NCBI RefSeq assembly: GCF_002902385.1
Contig: NZ_PPQH01000009.1
Span: forward strand, 62,001-126,000
Reading direction: 5' to 3'
Source: Staphylococcus intermedius NCTC 11048
GTDB lineage: Bacteria; Bacillota; Bacilli; Staphylococcales; Staphylococcaceae
Length of the DNA: 64,000 nt
Part shown: positions 56,151-64,000 of the stretch, piece by piece
Position numbering within the stretch: the stretch's first letter is position 1
Layout of the letters: the number at the start of each line of letters is the position of its first letter
The notes under the pieces: model-generated
What the model was told of the DNA's origin: nothing
Seen by the model: the letters and a program-made list of their open reading frames with translations, nothing else
Databases searched by the model: none
Translations under genes and position numbers: made by a program

Positions 56151-56381
56151 AAGTGATGGTTATGTATGTATAGATAAACTAAGGATGTCTCAGTCAAACA
56201 AAAATGATAAGCTTTCAATATAGTTTTATCATATTAAAAACGTTATAGATTTTAATATCAATAATAACAAGCCCCAATACTTTCTTCATGTTAAAATTGA
56301 TATTGGCCCCTAAAACAAGTCTATCTATATCAATACGAAAAGGCTTCTTATGAGCGGGAAGTAGTGACCGATTTCAGTCGT

Positions 56382-56819
56382 TTACTTACTTTCATCAAAA
56401 GCTGTAATGACTTTTTCTAATAATCGAGTAAGTTCGTTGATTTCTTCAGGTGTTAAAGAAGAAGCTTCTGCAACGAGTTGAGATGCATTTGCTAATTCTG
56501 GTTCCATAGCTTTACTTTTCTCAGTTAAATGAACAAATACTTCGCGTTGGTCGATTTCAGAACGTTCTCTTTTAATCAAATCAGTTTGTTCCATACGTTT
56601 TAATAAAGGTGATACGGTCCCAGTATCAAGGGCTAAGTCTGTTACGACTTTTTTCACATTTACTGGGGACTGGTTCCATAAAATTTCTAAGACTAAAAAT
56701 TGCGGATACGTGAGCTTATATTTTTTGAAAATCTTGTTTGAATAATAGCGATTAACTTGCCTTTGTGCATTATACAAACTAAAACATACTTGCTCTTTCA
56801 AGTTTAAATGGTCAGACAT
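56382..56819 (-). CDS. mgrA: Global regulator MgrA (MarR/SarA family)
   Basis: The 145-residue winged-helix regulator closely follows S. aureus Mgr[21 protein letters not shown] (including the redox-active Cys12 position, here QVCFSLY), the DNA-binding [16 protein letters not shown] and the wing [14 protein letters not shown]. MgrA controls efflux (norA and others), autolysis, abcA and virulence genes, and senses oxidation. The frame is open to 56942, but the ATG at 56819 with GGAGGAG matches the known N-terminus. It is divergent from the CobW gene. Its possible targets norA and abcA are also in this window. Confidence 0.96.
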   Translation of the reverse strand: MSDHLNLKEQVCFSLYNAQRQVNRYYSNKIFKKYKLTYPQFLVLEILWNQSPVNVKKVVTDLALDTGTVSPLLKRMEQTDLIKRERSEIDQREVFVHLTEKSKAMEPELANASQLVAEASSLTPEEINELTRLLEKVITAFDESK

Positions 56820-57045
56820 AATTAGTTCTCCTCCAGACATTCTATCCGTTTTCTCTTTTTCTATCATGAATGGGAATCCGTCCATAATCGAGTGATTTAA
56901 GCCGTTCTTACCTAAATCTATGCTATTCTTAAAATGTAGCATGCAGTAATTTTAGAAGATAAAGTGTACTTTATCAAGTTTAAAGTCAGACATATACATA
57001 CATTGTAACAGATTTGTAGATTTTTTGAGAGAAAGGATTAAATTT

Positions 57046-57975
57046 ATGTTTAAAAAACAAAAATCACTCATATTGATACATGGATTTCTTGGAAGTGGCA
57101 AAACCACATTCTTAAATCATTATATGACGCAAATATTAAAAAAAGATGAGAAAGTTGCACTCATTGTAAATGAATTTGGTGATTTTGATGTAGACAGCCA
57201 TCTTTTGAGTCGATTTGATGTACAACAATCAGCCTTACAAGGATGTATTTGTTGTGATATTCAAAACGAATTAATTGCACATTTGTACGAATTAACAAGT
57301 GATGCTGAGGTGGATTACATCATTGTAGAAGCTACGGGTGTCGCGAATCCAATTGATATTTTGGTTGCCTGTCAAGACCCTTTATTAGCGCATGCATTTT
57401 CATCAATCGAAACAATAGGCTTAGTGGATAGTGTTAGATTTATGAAAAGACATGAAAATACCGCGCAAACGAAGGCGTTAATGGAAGATCAAATTCGTGC
57501 GAGTCAAACGGTACTAATTAATAAAGTAGATTTAATTGAAGATGAAGCTCAACTTCAAGTGATGATTGAAGAAATCAAGAAGTTATCACCGAAAAGTCGC
57601 ATTGTTCTGACGCAATATGGTGAAACATTGAAAACTATTGAAAAAGGTGCGAATGCACAAAATATCGATGTGGCGACGTTTCACAGTCATACACATGCGC
57701 ACTATACGAGTTTACAATACAATTTCGACAGCCCGGTTGCGCAAGAGGCACTCGTTCAATTTATTTTAAGGCTACCCGACAACGTATTGCGCTTAAAAGG
57801 TTACATTCGCTTGCGTGAACAGCCTGAAGAGACTTTCTTGATTCAATATTCAGAAGGGTTGCCGTCTATTGAAAGTGTGGGCAATCTGAAACTCCCAACA
57901 TCGATTATAATTATAGGTGAGCAATTAGATAAGGCCATGTTAAGAAATCAATTGGATATGTTACAATTTACTTAA
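57046..57975 (+). CDS. CobW/COG0523 family zinc-type GTPase
   Basis: The 309-residue protein is a COG0523 GTPase metal chaperone. Walker A GFLGSGKTTF is near residue 13, the metal-binding CxCC motif is GCICCDIQNEL near residue 65, Walker B-like DYIIVEATGVANP near residue 90, and NKVDLIE near residue 160 gives the base-recognition motif. A C-terminal CobW_C domain follows. It may deliver zinc or another metal to a client protein; the client is unknown. The frame opens at 57025, but AAAGGA before the ATG at 57046 is preferred. An aldo/keto reductase follows after 26 bases. Confidence 0.9.
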   Translation: MFKKQKSLILIHGFLGSGKTTFLNHYMTQILKKDEKVALIVNEFGDFDVDSHLLSRFDVQQSALQGCICCDIQNELIAHLYELTSDAEVDYIIVEATGVANPIDILVACQDPLLAHAFSSIETIGLVDSVRFMKRHENTAQTKALMEDQIRASQTVLINKVDLIEDEAQLQVMIEEIKKLSPKSRIVLTQYGETLKTIEKGANAQNIDVATFHSHTHAHYTSLQYNFDSPVAQEALVQFILRLPDNVLRLKGYIRLREQPEETFLIQYSEGLPSIESVGNLKLPTSIIIIGEQLDKAMLRNQLDMLQFT

Positions 57976-58001
57976 TAATGGATTATTTAAGGGGTGTTTC
58001 A

Positions 58002-58910
58002 ATGGATCAAATCACTATCAATCAACATGTGAAATATTCTAGAATCATACAAGGTTTTTTTCGAGCGCACCAATGGCAGAAATCAACACAAGAGATGAAC
58101 CGTTTTATCCATGAATTGGTTGAACGTGGTGTGACAACGATGGATCATGCCGATATTTACGGTCAGTATACAGTTGAGAAATTGTTTGGAGACGCATTAG
58201 CTTTGTCTCCTGAATTGCGTGATCAAATTCAAATCGTCACTAAATGCGGGATTGTCTTACCAAATCAAATTTATCCAGAGCAAACCGATCATCGTTATGA
58301 TTTAAGTAAACGACATATTAAACGCGCTGTAGAACGCTCTTTAAAATCGTTTCAAGTCGAGTGTTTGGATAGTTTACTGATTCATCGCCCGTCACCACTG
58401 ATGAAACCGTGTGAAATTACCGATGCATTAAAAGACTTAGTGAATGAAGGCAAATTGTTGTCATTTGGTGTTTCTAATTTTCAGCGGCCACAATATGAGT
58501 TGCTCAATCGTTGTTTAAAAGACGACAAATTTCATATAGCGGTGAATCAAATTGAAGTATCTCCATACCATTTAGAAGCGTTTCATGATGGTACAATTGA
58601 TGATATGTATCGTGAAGGTGTAAAATTGATGGCTTGGGGACCTTTTGCGGGTGGTCGATTGTTTGATGAAAACGATCCAGTAGCTTCTCGCGTACTCCCG
58701 GTATTAACACGTATCGCAAAAACACATCAAACTTCAATTGCAGCAGTAGTGTCTGCGTGGTTTAAAAAGCATCCCGCTGACATTATGCCGATTTTAGGAA
58801 CCGAGCGACTTGAACGTGTTGATGAAGTGATTAATGGTCTCCAACTTGAATTACATGACCAAGAGTGGTTTGATATTTATACTGCTGCACAAGGCTATGA
58901 CATTCCATAA
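58002..58910 (+). CDS. Aldo/keto reductase (YdhF-like)
   Basis: The 302-residue NADPH-dependent oxidoreductase has the TIM-barrel AKR fold. The tetrad Asp and Tyr are in TTMDHADIYGQYTVEKLFG near residue 45, the Lys in QIVTKCGIV near residue 77 and the His in DSLLIHRPSP near residue 117. The C-terminal ILGTERLERV binds cofactor. The physiological substrate is unknown. An ATG at 57978 also opens the frame; the one at 58002, with AAGGGGTG, is better. It probably shares an operon with the CobW gene. Confidence 0.9.
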   Translation: MDQITINQHVKYSRIIQGFFRAHQWQKSTQEMNRFIHELVERGVTTMDHADIYGQYTVEKLFGDALALSPELRDQIQIVTKCGIVLPNQIYPEQTDHRYDLSKRHIKRAVERSLKSFQVECLDSLLIHRPSPLMKPCEITDALKDLVNEGKLLSFGVSNFQRPQYELLNRCLKDDKFHIAVNQIEVSPYHLEAFHDGTIDDMYREGVKLMAWGPFAGGRLFDENDPVASRVLPVLTRIAKTHQTSIAAVVSAWFKKHPADIMPILGTERLERVDEVINGLQLELHDQEWFDIYTAAQGYDIP

Positions 58911-58992
58911 AATTGTCACATATCTAGGAAGTCACAGCACAGCAATCTTTAGTACAATTAAACGTAATTATTAGGAATTGAGAGGGAAAGAT

Positions 58993-59274
58993 ATGACAGA
59001 AGAGGAAAAATTGAAGCGCAGTCGTTTTAAACGTAATGTCATCGCGATACCGTATATTATTTTTGGTATTATCGTTGCATTAATGTTTATCTTTTCACCA
59101 GATATTGTTTGGCTCGTCACTATTTTTGGTATCTTTATGGTGTATAACGTTATTGCGATGTTTGTTGCTTTTTTATTCAAATATGGGCGCACCACATTGT
59201 ATTTACTGATGATGACCTTATTGATGGCGGGAGCATTTGCGCTATATCTATACATGTTACTTAAATATCATTAG
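58993..59274 (+). CDS. Small membrane protein
   Basis: The 93-residue protein starts with a basic, soluble segment (EEEKLKRSRFKRN) and then has three hydrophobic segments. I recognise no family with certainty. AGAGGGA six bases before the ATG supports the start, while the frame is open from 58978. A terminator follows directly. Confidence 0.75.
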   Translation: MTEEEKLKRSRFKRNVIAIPYIIFGIIVALMFIFSPDIVWLVTIFGIFMVYNVIAMFVAFLFKYGRTTLYLLMMTLLMAGAFALYLYMLLKYH

Positions 59275-59285
59275 GTGACTGTTAG

Positions 59286-59327
59286 CACGCATTTACAGGG
59301 ATTTCTCTTTGTAGGGCGTGTTTTTTT
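59286..59327 (+). terminator. Terminator after the small membrane protein gene
   Basis: CACGC pairs with GCGTG, with an inner TACA/TGTA pair, followed by seven T. Confidence 0.8.
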
Positions 59328-59518
59328 GTATGTCATTCAGAAACTATTTTTTATTTCAAATCGTAATCCTTTACTCTAAAAATTAAGTGTCATCATCTTA
59401 TTTTTATTTCTTTAGCATTTGTCACAAAGATTACATGTAAAAATGTGAATGGTGTTATACATTTACAAAAATGCAATGATATAATAAAAGTGATGAAAGA
59501 CAAGGGGGTTTTTGGAAT

Positions 59519-60457
59519 ATGAGACGAAAAAAGGTTTCAATTATTGGATCAGGTCATACGGGCGCAACACTTGCATTTATTATTGCTTCTCATGGAAACG
59601 CGGATGTGTTGATTGTTGACCGTGAAAAGAATGCGTCAGTGATGAAAGGAAAAACGTTAGACATGCAACAAAGTGGGTCTATTTTAGGTTTTAATGTGTA
59701 TGTCAATTCAACGGTCGATTATGCAGATACGAAAGACTCGGATGTCGTCGTGATTACTGCAGGAGTTCCTCGTCAACCTGGGATGAGTCGTGACGATTTA
59801 GTCCAAACGAACGAACAAGTGATGGTCGAAGTGACGAAGAAAATTGTACAATATTCACCCAACTGTACGATTATCGTCTTAACGAATCCGGTTGATGCGA
59901 TGACGTATACAGTTTATCGTACATCAGGTTTTCCAAGTGAACGTGTAATCGGACAATCAGGCGTGTTAGATACTGCAAGATTTAATACATTTGTTGCGGA
60001 AGCCTTAGATGTTGCGGTGAATGATGTGACAGGATTGGTGTTAGGCGGCCATGGGGATACAATGGTGCCTTTAGTGCGTCATAGTCAAGTGAACGGTGTC
60101 CCACTTAATGAATTATTACCACCTGAAAAAATGGAAGAAATTGTTGAAAGAACGCGTAAAGGTGGCGCAGAAATTGTTCAACTGTTAGGCACGGGTTCGG
60201 CTTATTATGCGCCAGCAGCAGCAGTGTATGAAATGTTGATTGCAATTTTAGAAGATCAAAAGCGTGTATTGCCAACGATTGCATATTGTCAAGGGGAGTA
60301 TCAATTAAATGATATTTATATCGGCGTGCCGACCGTATTAGGTGCAAACGGTGTGGAGCGTATCATTGAATTAGAATTAACAGATGAAGAAAAAGCACAG
60401 TTGAAACGCTCAGCTGAAGCGGTTGAAAATGTGAAAGCGACATTGAAAAGTGTATAG
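59519..60457 (+). CDS. mdh: NAD-dependent malate dehydrogenase (LDH-like)
   Basis: The 312-residue enzyme belongs to the lactate/malate dehydrogenase family. [11 protein letters not shown] (near residue 9) binds NAD. The mobile loop reads [13 protein letters not shown]: Arg where lactate dehydrogenases have Gln marks oxaloacetate/malate as substrate. The sequence closely resembles Bacillus MDH, including [39 protein letters not shown] and the end [10 protein letters not shown]. It would interconvert malate and oxaloacetate in the TCA cycle. AAGGGGG precedes the ATG. It is monocistronic, with a terminator behind it. Confidence 0.93.
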   Translation: MRRKKVSIIGSGHTGATLAFIIASHGNADVLIVDREKNASVMKGKTLDMQQSGSILGFNVYVNSTVDYADTKDSDVVVITAGVPRQPGMSRDDLVQTNEQVMVEVTKKIVQYSPNCTIIVLTNPVDAMTYTVYRTSGFPSERVIGQSGVLDTARFNTFVAEALDVAVNDVTGLVLGGHGDTMVPLVRHSQVNGVPLNELLPPEKMEEIVERTRKGGAEIVQLLGTGSAYYAPAAAVYEMLIAILEDQKRVLPTIAYCQGEYQLNDIYIGVPTVLGANGVERIIELELTDEEKAQLKRSAEAVENVKATLKSV

Positions 60458-60539
60458 GAGATTGGTTTGTAGAACCGTGTGGCACGCTTTCATTCGTACA
60501 TTTCAACCCACATGCCATTGAAATCATTTTATAAAAGCA

Positions 60540-60575
60540 ACCCCTCGTCGTTTTAGGTTGGACGAGGGGTTTTTA
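60540..60575. terminator. Terminator between mdh and the CPBP gene
   Basis: ACCCCTCGTC pairs with GACGAGGGGT, followed by TTTTAG on the plus strand. It lies between convergent genes. Confidence 0.85.
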
Positions 60576-60579
60576 GTCA

Positions 60580-61290
60580 TTATGAAAAGATTTGGAAAAG
60601 GACGCCAACAAATGCAAGTGAATTGTTAAACATATGCAAGAAGATAGACACAGCAATATTGCAACCACTTTTAATGTAAGCGACGACGAACATCGTTGCT
60701 AGGAAAATATAAGGTACAATTTCAAGTGGGTGGTGAGCGGCGAACATATGTAAGCTTGCAAAAATAACGATAGAAATTAAACCAGTGAACAGGACGCCCC
60801 ATTTTTTACCGAGCTCCCCAATAATAATATGACGGAAAAGCAATTCTTCAGTGATTGGTGTCAAAATGGCTAAACTTAAAAATACGAGTGGTAACCAAGC
60901 AGGTTGATGGAAAAAGACCATGAGTGCTTCTTGGTTGCCAGTTTCTTTAAATTGCCACGCTTCAGGTGAAAATTGTAACGCATAAGTGAAAATCATGTTC
61001 GCAAGCATATAGATGACATATATGCTGATCATCAGTTTGATATGCTTTTTACTTTGTGAAATTGCGCCGATGATTTTAGTTTTCAAACCGTGACGATGTG
61101 ACCATGCCAAATAAAGTATGACAAAGACCGACGTCAGTATTCCGACGAGTAACAGTGACATTGAGACGGATATATGTGTGTAAGGTATTAAAAAAAGACT
61201 GAACACATTACCAATAATGATTTGTGCTAAAAAATAGATGACAATCGCCCATAAATCACGCCAGGCGACTTGCTTTGAAGACATATTCAT
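60580..61290 (-). CDS. CPBP family intramembrane protease (CAAX-like)
   Basis: The 236-residue protein has about eight hydrophobic segments and the Abi/CPBP signature. EELLFRHIIIGEL (EExxxR) is near residue 150, FASLHMFAAH (FxxxH) near residue 185, and FLHMFNNSLAF (HxxxN-like) near residue 222. Members are glutamate-type proteases or bacteriocin self-immunity proteins. The frame opens at 61335. AGGAGG stands three bases before an ATG at 61293 and six before that at 61290; I use the second. It follows two other minus-strand genes in a probable operon. Confidence 0.85.
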   Translation of the reverse strand: MNMSSKQVAWRDLWAIVIYFLAQIIIGNVFSLFLIPYTHISVSMSLLLVGILTSVFVILYLAWSHRHGLKTKIIGAISQSKKHIKLMISIYVIYMLANMIFTYALQFSPEAWQFKETGNQEALMVFFHQPAWLPLVFLSLAILTPITEELLFRHIIIGELGKKWGVLFTGLISIVIFASLHMFAAHHPLEIVPYIFLATMFVVAYIKSGCNIAVSIFLHMFNNSLAFVGVLFQIFS

Positions 61291-61324
61291 CATTTTCCTC
61301 CTAGGTCCTTTGCTTCTACAATCA

Positions 61325-61597
61325 TTAAATGCCAAATAGCAATAAATATAAACTTATGAATTGAAAGCAAGTAAGAATATAACTGTATTTTAGCAATAAT
61401 TTTACTTTAAAGGGAAGTTGCCAGTTTGGAAAATATCGTTCGTAATACAACATTTGAATCCCAAATACTGCAATGCCCAAAGGAAATAAGAGCATGACGA
61501 GGGGCCAAAATTTTCGCCAGCCGATGTAATAGTAAAATACAGTGATAAGAAGTTGAAAGATGACTATCGCACTGATGAGTAATGCTGTTGAAATCAT
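61325..61597 (-). CDS. Small membrane protein of the CPBP operon
   Basis: The 90-residue protein has three hydrophobic segments and a conserved-looking basic loop (YYERYFPNWQLPFKVK). I do not recognise a named family. The start overlaps the end of the DUF1361 gene by four bases and the CPBP gene starts 35 bases later, so the three appear to be one operon. Confidence 0.75.
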   Translation of the reverse strand: MISTALLISAIVIFQLLITVFYYYIGWRKFWPLVMLLFPLGIAVFGIQMLYYERYFPNWQLPFKVKLLLKYSYILTCFQFISLYLLLFGI

Positions 61598-62211
61598 GAC
61601 CTGCTTCGAACTCCTTTCACAAATAAAAATAGTAAAGCTTGTATCAATATGATCAATGATATAAAAATAAGAGCCTCAAGATTCAATGATTCCAATGTTG
61701 AGGCGATGACAGAAAATGGATGATTAATAATGTGGACACTATGAAAACGTAAAAAGCGTCCTACAAATATACCGAGTCCATTCAACACCATTACGCCAAA
61801 TAGGGCAATGATACGTAAAAATGTGGATTGTATGAGATGATAGATTTCCAACACAATGAGCACATAACAATAAAGTGCGAAGATGACTGATGAGATGAGC
61901 AATGTGAAATGGAGCCATTCATATAAATTGAGTTCCGCTAAAAAGTTAAATGCAAATTGATTCAAATGGATTAAATCTGTCACCATGTAAAACGTATTGG
62001 GCAACATTAATATGAAAATGAGTAAATATATAATGAAAAGCGGCCATTCAAAAGCGCGCTTAGGTATGAACAGTTTAATCAAAAAAGCCAATTCTAATGG
62101 AATGTAAGCTAAAGATACATTGAGTGTTAAAAATTTGAGCTGATTGGGAATAAGTATTGAAATAAGTATTAATACCACATAAGTGATTCGCGCAATGTAT
62201 CGGGCATTCAT
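61594..62211 (-). CDS. DUF1361 family membrane protein
   Basis: The 205-residue protein has about six hydrophobic segments and DUF1361 features such as LPNTFYMVTDLIHL near residue 70 and GIFVGRFLRFHSVHI near residue 150. Its function is unknown. It is first in the minus-strand operon with a small membrane protein and a CPBP protease; GGAGG lies a few bases upstream of the ATG. It is divergent from norA. Confidence 0.85.
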   Translation of the reverse strand: MNARYIARITYVVLILISILIPNQLKFLTLNVSLAYIPLELAFLIKLFIPKRAFEWPLFIIYLLIFILMLPNTFYMVTDLIHLNQFAFNFLAELNLYEWLHFTLLISSVIFALYCYVLIVLEIYHLIQSTFLRIIALFGVMVLNGLGIFVGRFLRFHSVHIINHPFSVIASTLESLNLEALIFISLIILIQALLFLFVKGVRSRS

Positions 62212-62516
62212 GGTGATACCTCCTTCTGTAAGGTATATAGCATAACTGTTAATTTCGACGGTTTCAAACTTTTTACAGTCACTGAAAGCGGAATCGGTCT
62301 CGAGTTGTAGTCATGGCTGTGGTGTCTCATTTTCTATCTATACATCGATTCAAATAAGTGATAGCAGTCATCATGAATTTGAAATTAAAGTGGTGCAAAA
62401 ATATTGATGTTTTTAATTTTAAAATCTATTCATTTTAGTGCTTCAAAACTTTCTTTTGTAAATTGAATGTTATATAATGTTGTAATATTTTGAATGAAGC
62501 GAAAGGAGTGGTGCAT
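62212..62516. other. Divergent intergenic region upstream of norA
   Basis: About 300 AT-rich bases. TATAAT at 62473-62478, 39 bases before the norA start codon, is a likely -10; no clear -35 stands at 17 bases. MgrA is known to bind upstream of norA in S. aureus, but I cannot define a site by eye. Confidence 0.45.
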
Positions 62517-63683
62517 TTGAAAAAGCAATTCATTATCTTATATTTAAATATTTTCCTCGTCTTTTTAGGCATAGGGCTCATTATTCCTGTCTTACCTGTT
62601 TATTTAAAAGATTTAGGGCTGTCAGGTGCAGATCTAGGAATACTTGTTGCCGTTTTTGCACTTGCTCAAATGTTGATTTCACCTTTTGGCGGGACGTTGG
62701 CTGATCGATTAGGTAAAAAACTCATTATTTGTATTGGCTTAGTTTTATTTAGTATTTCTGAGTTTTTATTTGCAGCAAGTCATACTTTTTCATTGCTGAT
62801 TGTATCTCGTATCCTTGGTGGCTTTAGTGCAGGGATGATCATGCCAGGGGTCACAGGTTTGATTGCGGATCTCTCTCCACCAAAAGATAAAGCACGCAAT
62901 TTTGGTTACATGTCTGCGATTATTTCAGCAGGTTTTATTTTAGGACCAGGGATCGGTGGATTCTTAGCTGAGATTTCGCATCGTTTACCATTTGTTTTTG
63001 CGGGTGTGCTTGGAGTTTTAGCATTTATTTGTACGTTAGTGTTCGTTCAATCACCAAAACATACAACGACACAAGGCTTTCCGCAGTTTGATAGTACAGA
63101 ACTCGGCAAAATTAATTATAAAGCCTTTATTACACCGGCTATTTTAACGTTGATTTTGGCATTTGGCTTATCTGCATTTGAAACATTGTTCCCATTGTAT
63201 ACGGCAGATAAAATGAATTTCCAACCCGCTGATATTTCGATTGCGATTACAGGTGGCGGTATTTTTGGCGCGATTTTCCAAGTGTTTTTATTTGATAAAA
63301 TGATACGTCACATGAGTGAACTGATATTTATTATTTATGCTTTAATTTATTCGGCTTTTGTCCTCATGCTACTGATTTTTGCGCATAGTTATTGGCACGT
63401 GATGTTGATTTGCTTCATCGTGTTTATCGGATTTGACTTAATTCGACCTGCTTTAACGAATTATTTCTCCAATATTGCAGGGAATCGTCAAGGCTTTGCG
63501 GGTGGACTGAATTCAACATTTACGAGTATGGGGAATTTCATTGGACCACTGATTGCTGGCGGTTTATACGATGTGAACATTGAATATCCGTTATACATGT
63601 CCATTATATTTATGTTACTCGGCTGTATTGTGATTATGATTGAAAGACAGTTACGCCGTCATCAAAATTTGAAACAATCTTAA
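62517..63683 (+). CDS. norA: Quinolone and multidrug efflux pump NorA
   Basis: The 388-residue, 12-segment MFS drug:proton antiporter follows S. aureus NorA along its whole length: FLGIGLIIPVLPVYLKDLG at the N-terminus, motif A GGTLADRLGKKL, motif C GPGIGGFLAEIS and the C-terminal NSTFTSMGNFIGPLIAGGLYD. It exports hydrophilic fluoroquinolones, dyes and biocides. The frame is open to 62490, but a TTG at 62517 after AAAGGAG gives the known N-terminus; S. aureus norA also starts with TTG. Its regulator gene mgrA is about 6 kb to the left. Confidence 0.95.
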   Translation: MKKQFIILYLNIFLVFLGIGLIIPVLPVYLKDLGLSGADLGILVAVFALAQMLISPFGGTLADRLGKKLIICIGLVLFSISEFLFAASHTFSLLIVSRILGGFSAGMIMPGVTGLIADLSPPKDKARNFGYMSAIISAGFILGPGIGGFLAEISHRLPFVFAGVLGVLAFICTLVFVQSPKHTTTQGFPQFDSTELGKINYKAFITPAILTLILAFGLSAFETLFPLYTADKMNFQPADISIAITGGGIFGAIFQVFLFDKMIRHMSELIFIIYALIYSAFVLMLLIFAHSYWHVMLICFIVFIGFDLIRPALTNYFSNIAGNRQGFAGGLNSTFTSMGNFIGPLIAGGLYDVNIEYPLYMSIIFMLLGCIVIMIERQLRRHQNLKQS

Positions 63684-63707
63684 ATAACGAAATCAAAAGT
63701 AAAATGG

Positions 63708-63772
63708 AACAGTAGATCGCGCATTTGACACATCATCACAACAAGGGTGTCATGCGAGCATCTACTGTTTTT
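63708..63772 (+). terminator. Terminator after norA
   Basis: AACAGTAGAT (63708-63717) pairs with ATCTACTGTT (63760-63769), with inner GCGCAT/ATGCG and GACAC/GTGTC pairs, followed by TTT. Confidence 0.88.
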
Positions 63773-63821
63773 CATGTTATAATGTTGGAAATTGAACTGA
63801 AGAAGTAGGAGCGAATACGTG

Positions 63822-64000
63822 ATGCACATTAAAATATTAGGCTATAACATTTTTCAAAAAGGTGGCACAACGCGAAGTAACCTTAACTTAATCCAAAGTT
63901 TTTTGCGTGCAGGTCATCAAGTAACATATGTCAACTACATGCATTTTCGTCAACGGCAAGTAGCTCAATTGAAAGCAGAAGAAGGACCGGCAATTGAAGA
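63822..64000 (+). CDS. Probable glycosyltransferase, N-terminal part (cut by window end)
   Basis: The first 59 residues of a gene running off the right edge are visible. KILGYNIFQKGGTTRSNLNL followed by FLRAGHQVTYVNYMHF matches the start of a GT-B type (GT4-like) glycosyltransferase, in which the GGTTRSN loop follows strand one. Which sugar or acceptor is used cannot be seen. AGGAG lies ten bases before the ATG. The assignment is tentative because only the first strand-helix pair is present. Confidence 0.6.
   Translation, partial: MHIKILGYNIFQKGGTTRSNLNLIQSFLRAGHQVTYVNYMHFRQRQVAQLKAEEGPAIE

Larger units (their letters stand above)
55994..56381. other. Intergenic region between cydC and mgrA
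   Basis: Besides the two hairpins at 56025-56150, a third perfect inverted repeat AATATCAAT (56254-56262) with ATTGATATT (56296-56304) lies close to the mgrA end. I see no gene. It may hold the mgrA terminator or a small RNA. Confidence 0.5.

Overview
The window is chromosomal DNA from a staphylococcus. Wall teichoic acid genes (tagA, tagH, tagG, tagB, tagD), pbp4/abcA, fhuCBG, graXRS-vraFG, pit, uppP, mgrA and norA follow each other in the order familiar from Staphylococcus aureus, and the proteins resemble their S. aureus counterparts along most of their length. Several features differ from the S. aureus layout as I know it: the end of a staphyloferrin B cluster (sbnF-I) next to the teichoic acid genes, a feoAB operon here, a thiazole synthesis operon behind a TPP riboswitch, and an NAD malate dehydrogenase. 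I infer a non-aureus species, possibly of the intermedius/hyicus type, but the sequence alone does not settle the species. I see no prophage, transposase, CRISPR array, tRNA or rRNA.

Layout. 1-3.2 kb: end of the staphyloferrin B operon. 3.7-5.0 kb: an M50 membrane protease and a sugar acetyltransferase on the minus strand. 5.3-9.9 kb: wall teichoic acid synthesis and export. 10-13.2 kb: divergent pbp4 and abcA. 13.5-16 kb: a Fur-boxed feoA-feoB-small Cys-rich protein operon; the 52-residue third gene is easily missed. 16.2-18.7 kb: nucleoside transporter and a YitT protein. 18.9-22 kb: Fur-boxed fhuCBG with a structured leader. 22-27.7 kb: a protein of unknown role, an efflux pump, a YkvI transporter, an esterase and an acetyltransferase. 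27.9-33.3 kb: GraXRS-VraFG antimicrobial peptide sensing and resistance. 34-35.7 kb: phosphate transport behind a Pho box. 36-38 kb: LysM-CHAP hydrolase and a Bax inhibitor-like protein. 38-40.7 kb: TPP riboswitch, tenI, thiS, thiG, thiF. 40.8-49.7 kb: small metabolic, regulatory and hypothetical genes. 49.7-52.4 kb: UPF0178 protein, coiled-coil repeat protein and uppP. 52.7-56 kb: CydDC-like ABC pair. 56-64 kb: mgrA, a CobW GTPase, an aldo/keto reductase, mdh, a CAAX protease cluster, norA and the start of a probable glycosyltransferase.

The genes form a few themes. Iron: siderophore synthesis, ferrous uptake and hydroxamate uptake, the last two with visible Fur boxes. Cell envelope: teichoic acid, PBP4, UppP, LysM-CHAP and Gra/Vra. 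Drug efflux: AbcA, NorA and two other MFS pumps; mgrA, whose S. aureus product controls several of these, is in the same window.

The least explained material is between genes. It includes a nested hairpin of about 138 nt at 42.1 kb, an 18-19 base core shared in opposite orientation between 3.4 and 42.3 kb, a structured leader before fhuC, and competing hairpins between graS and vraF. I found no convincing new multigene system.
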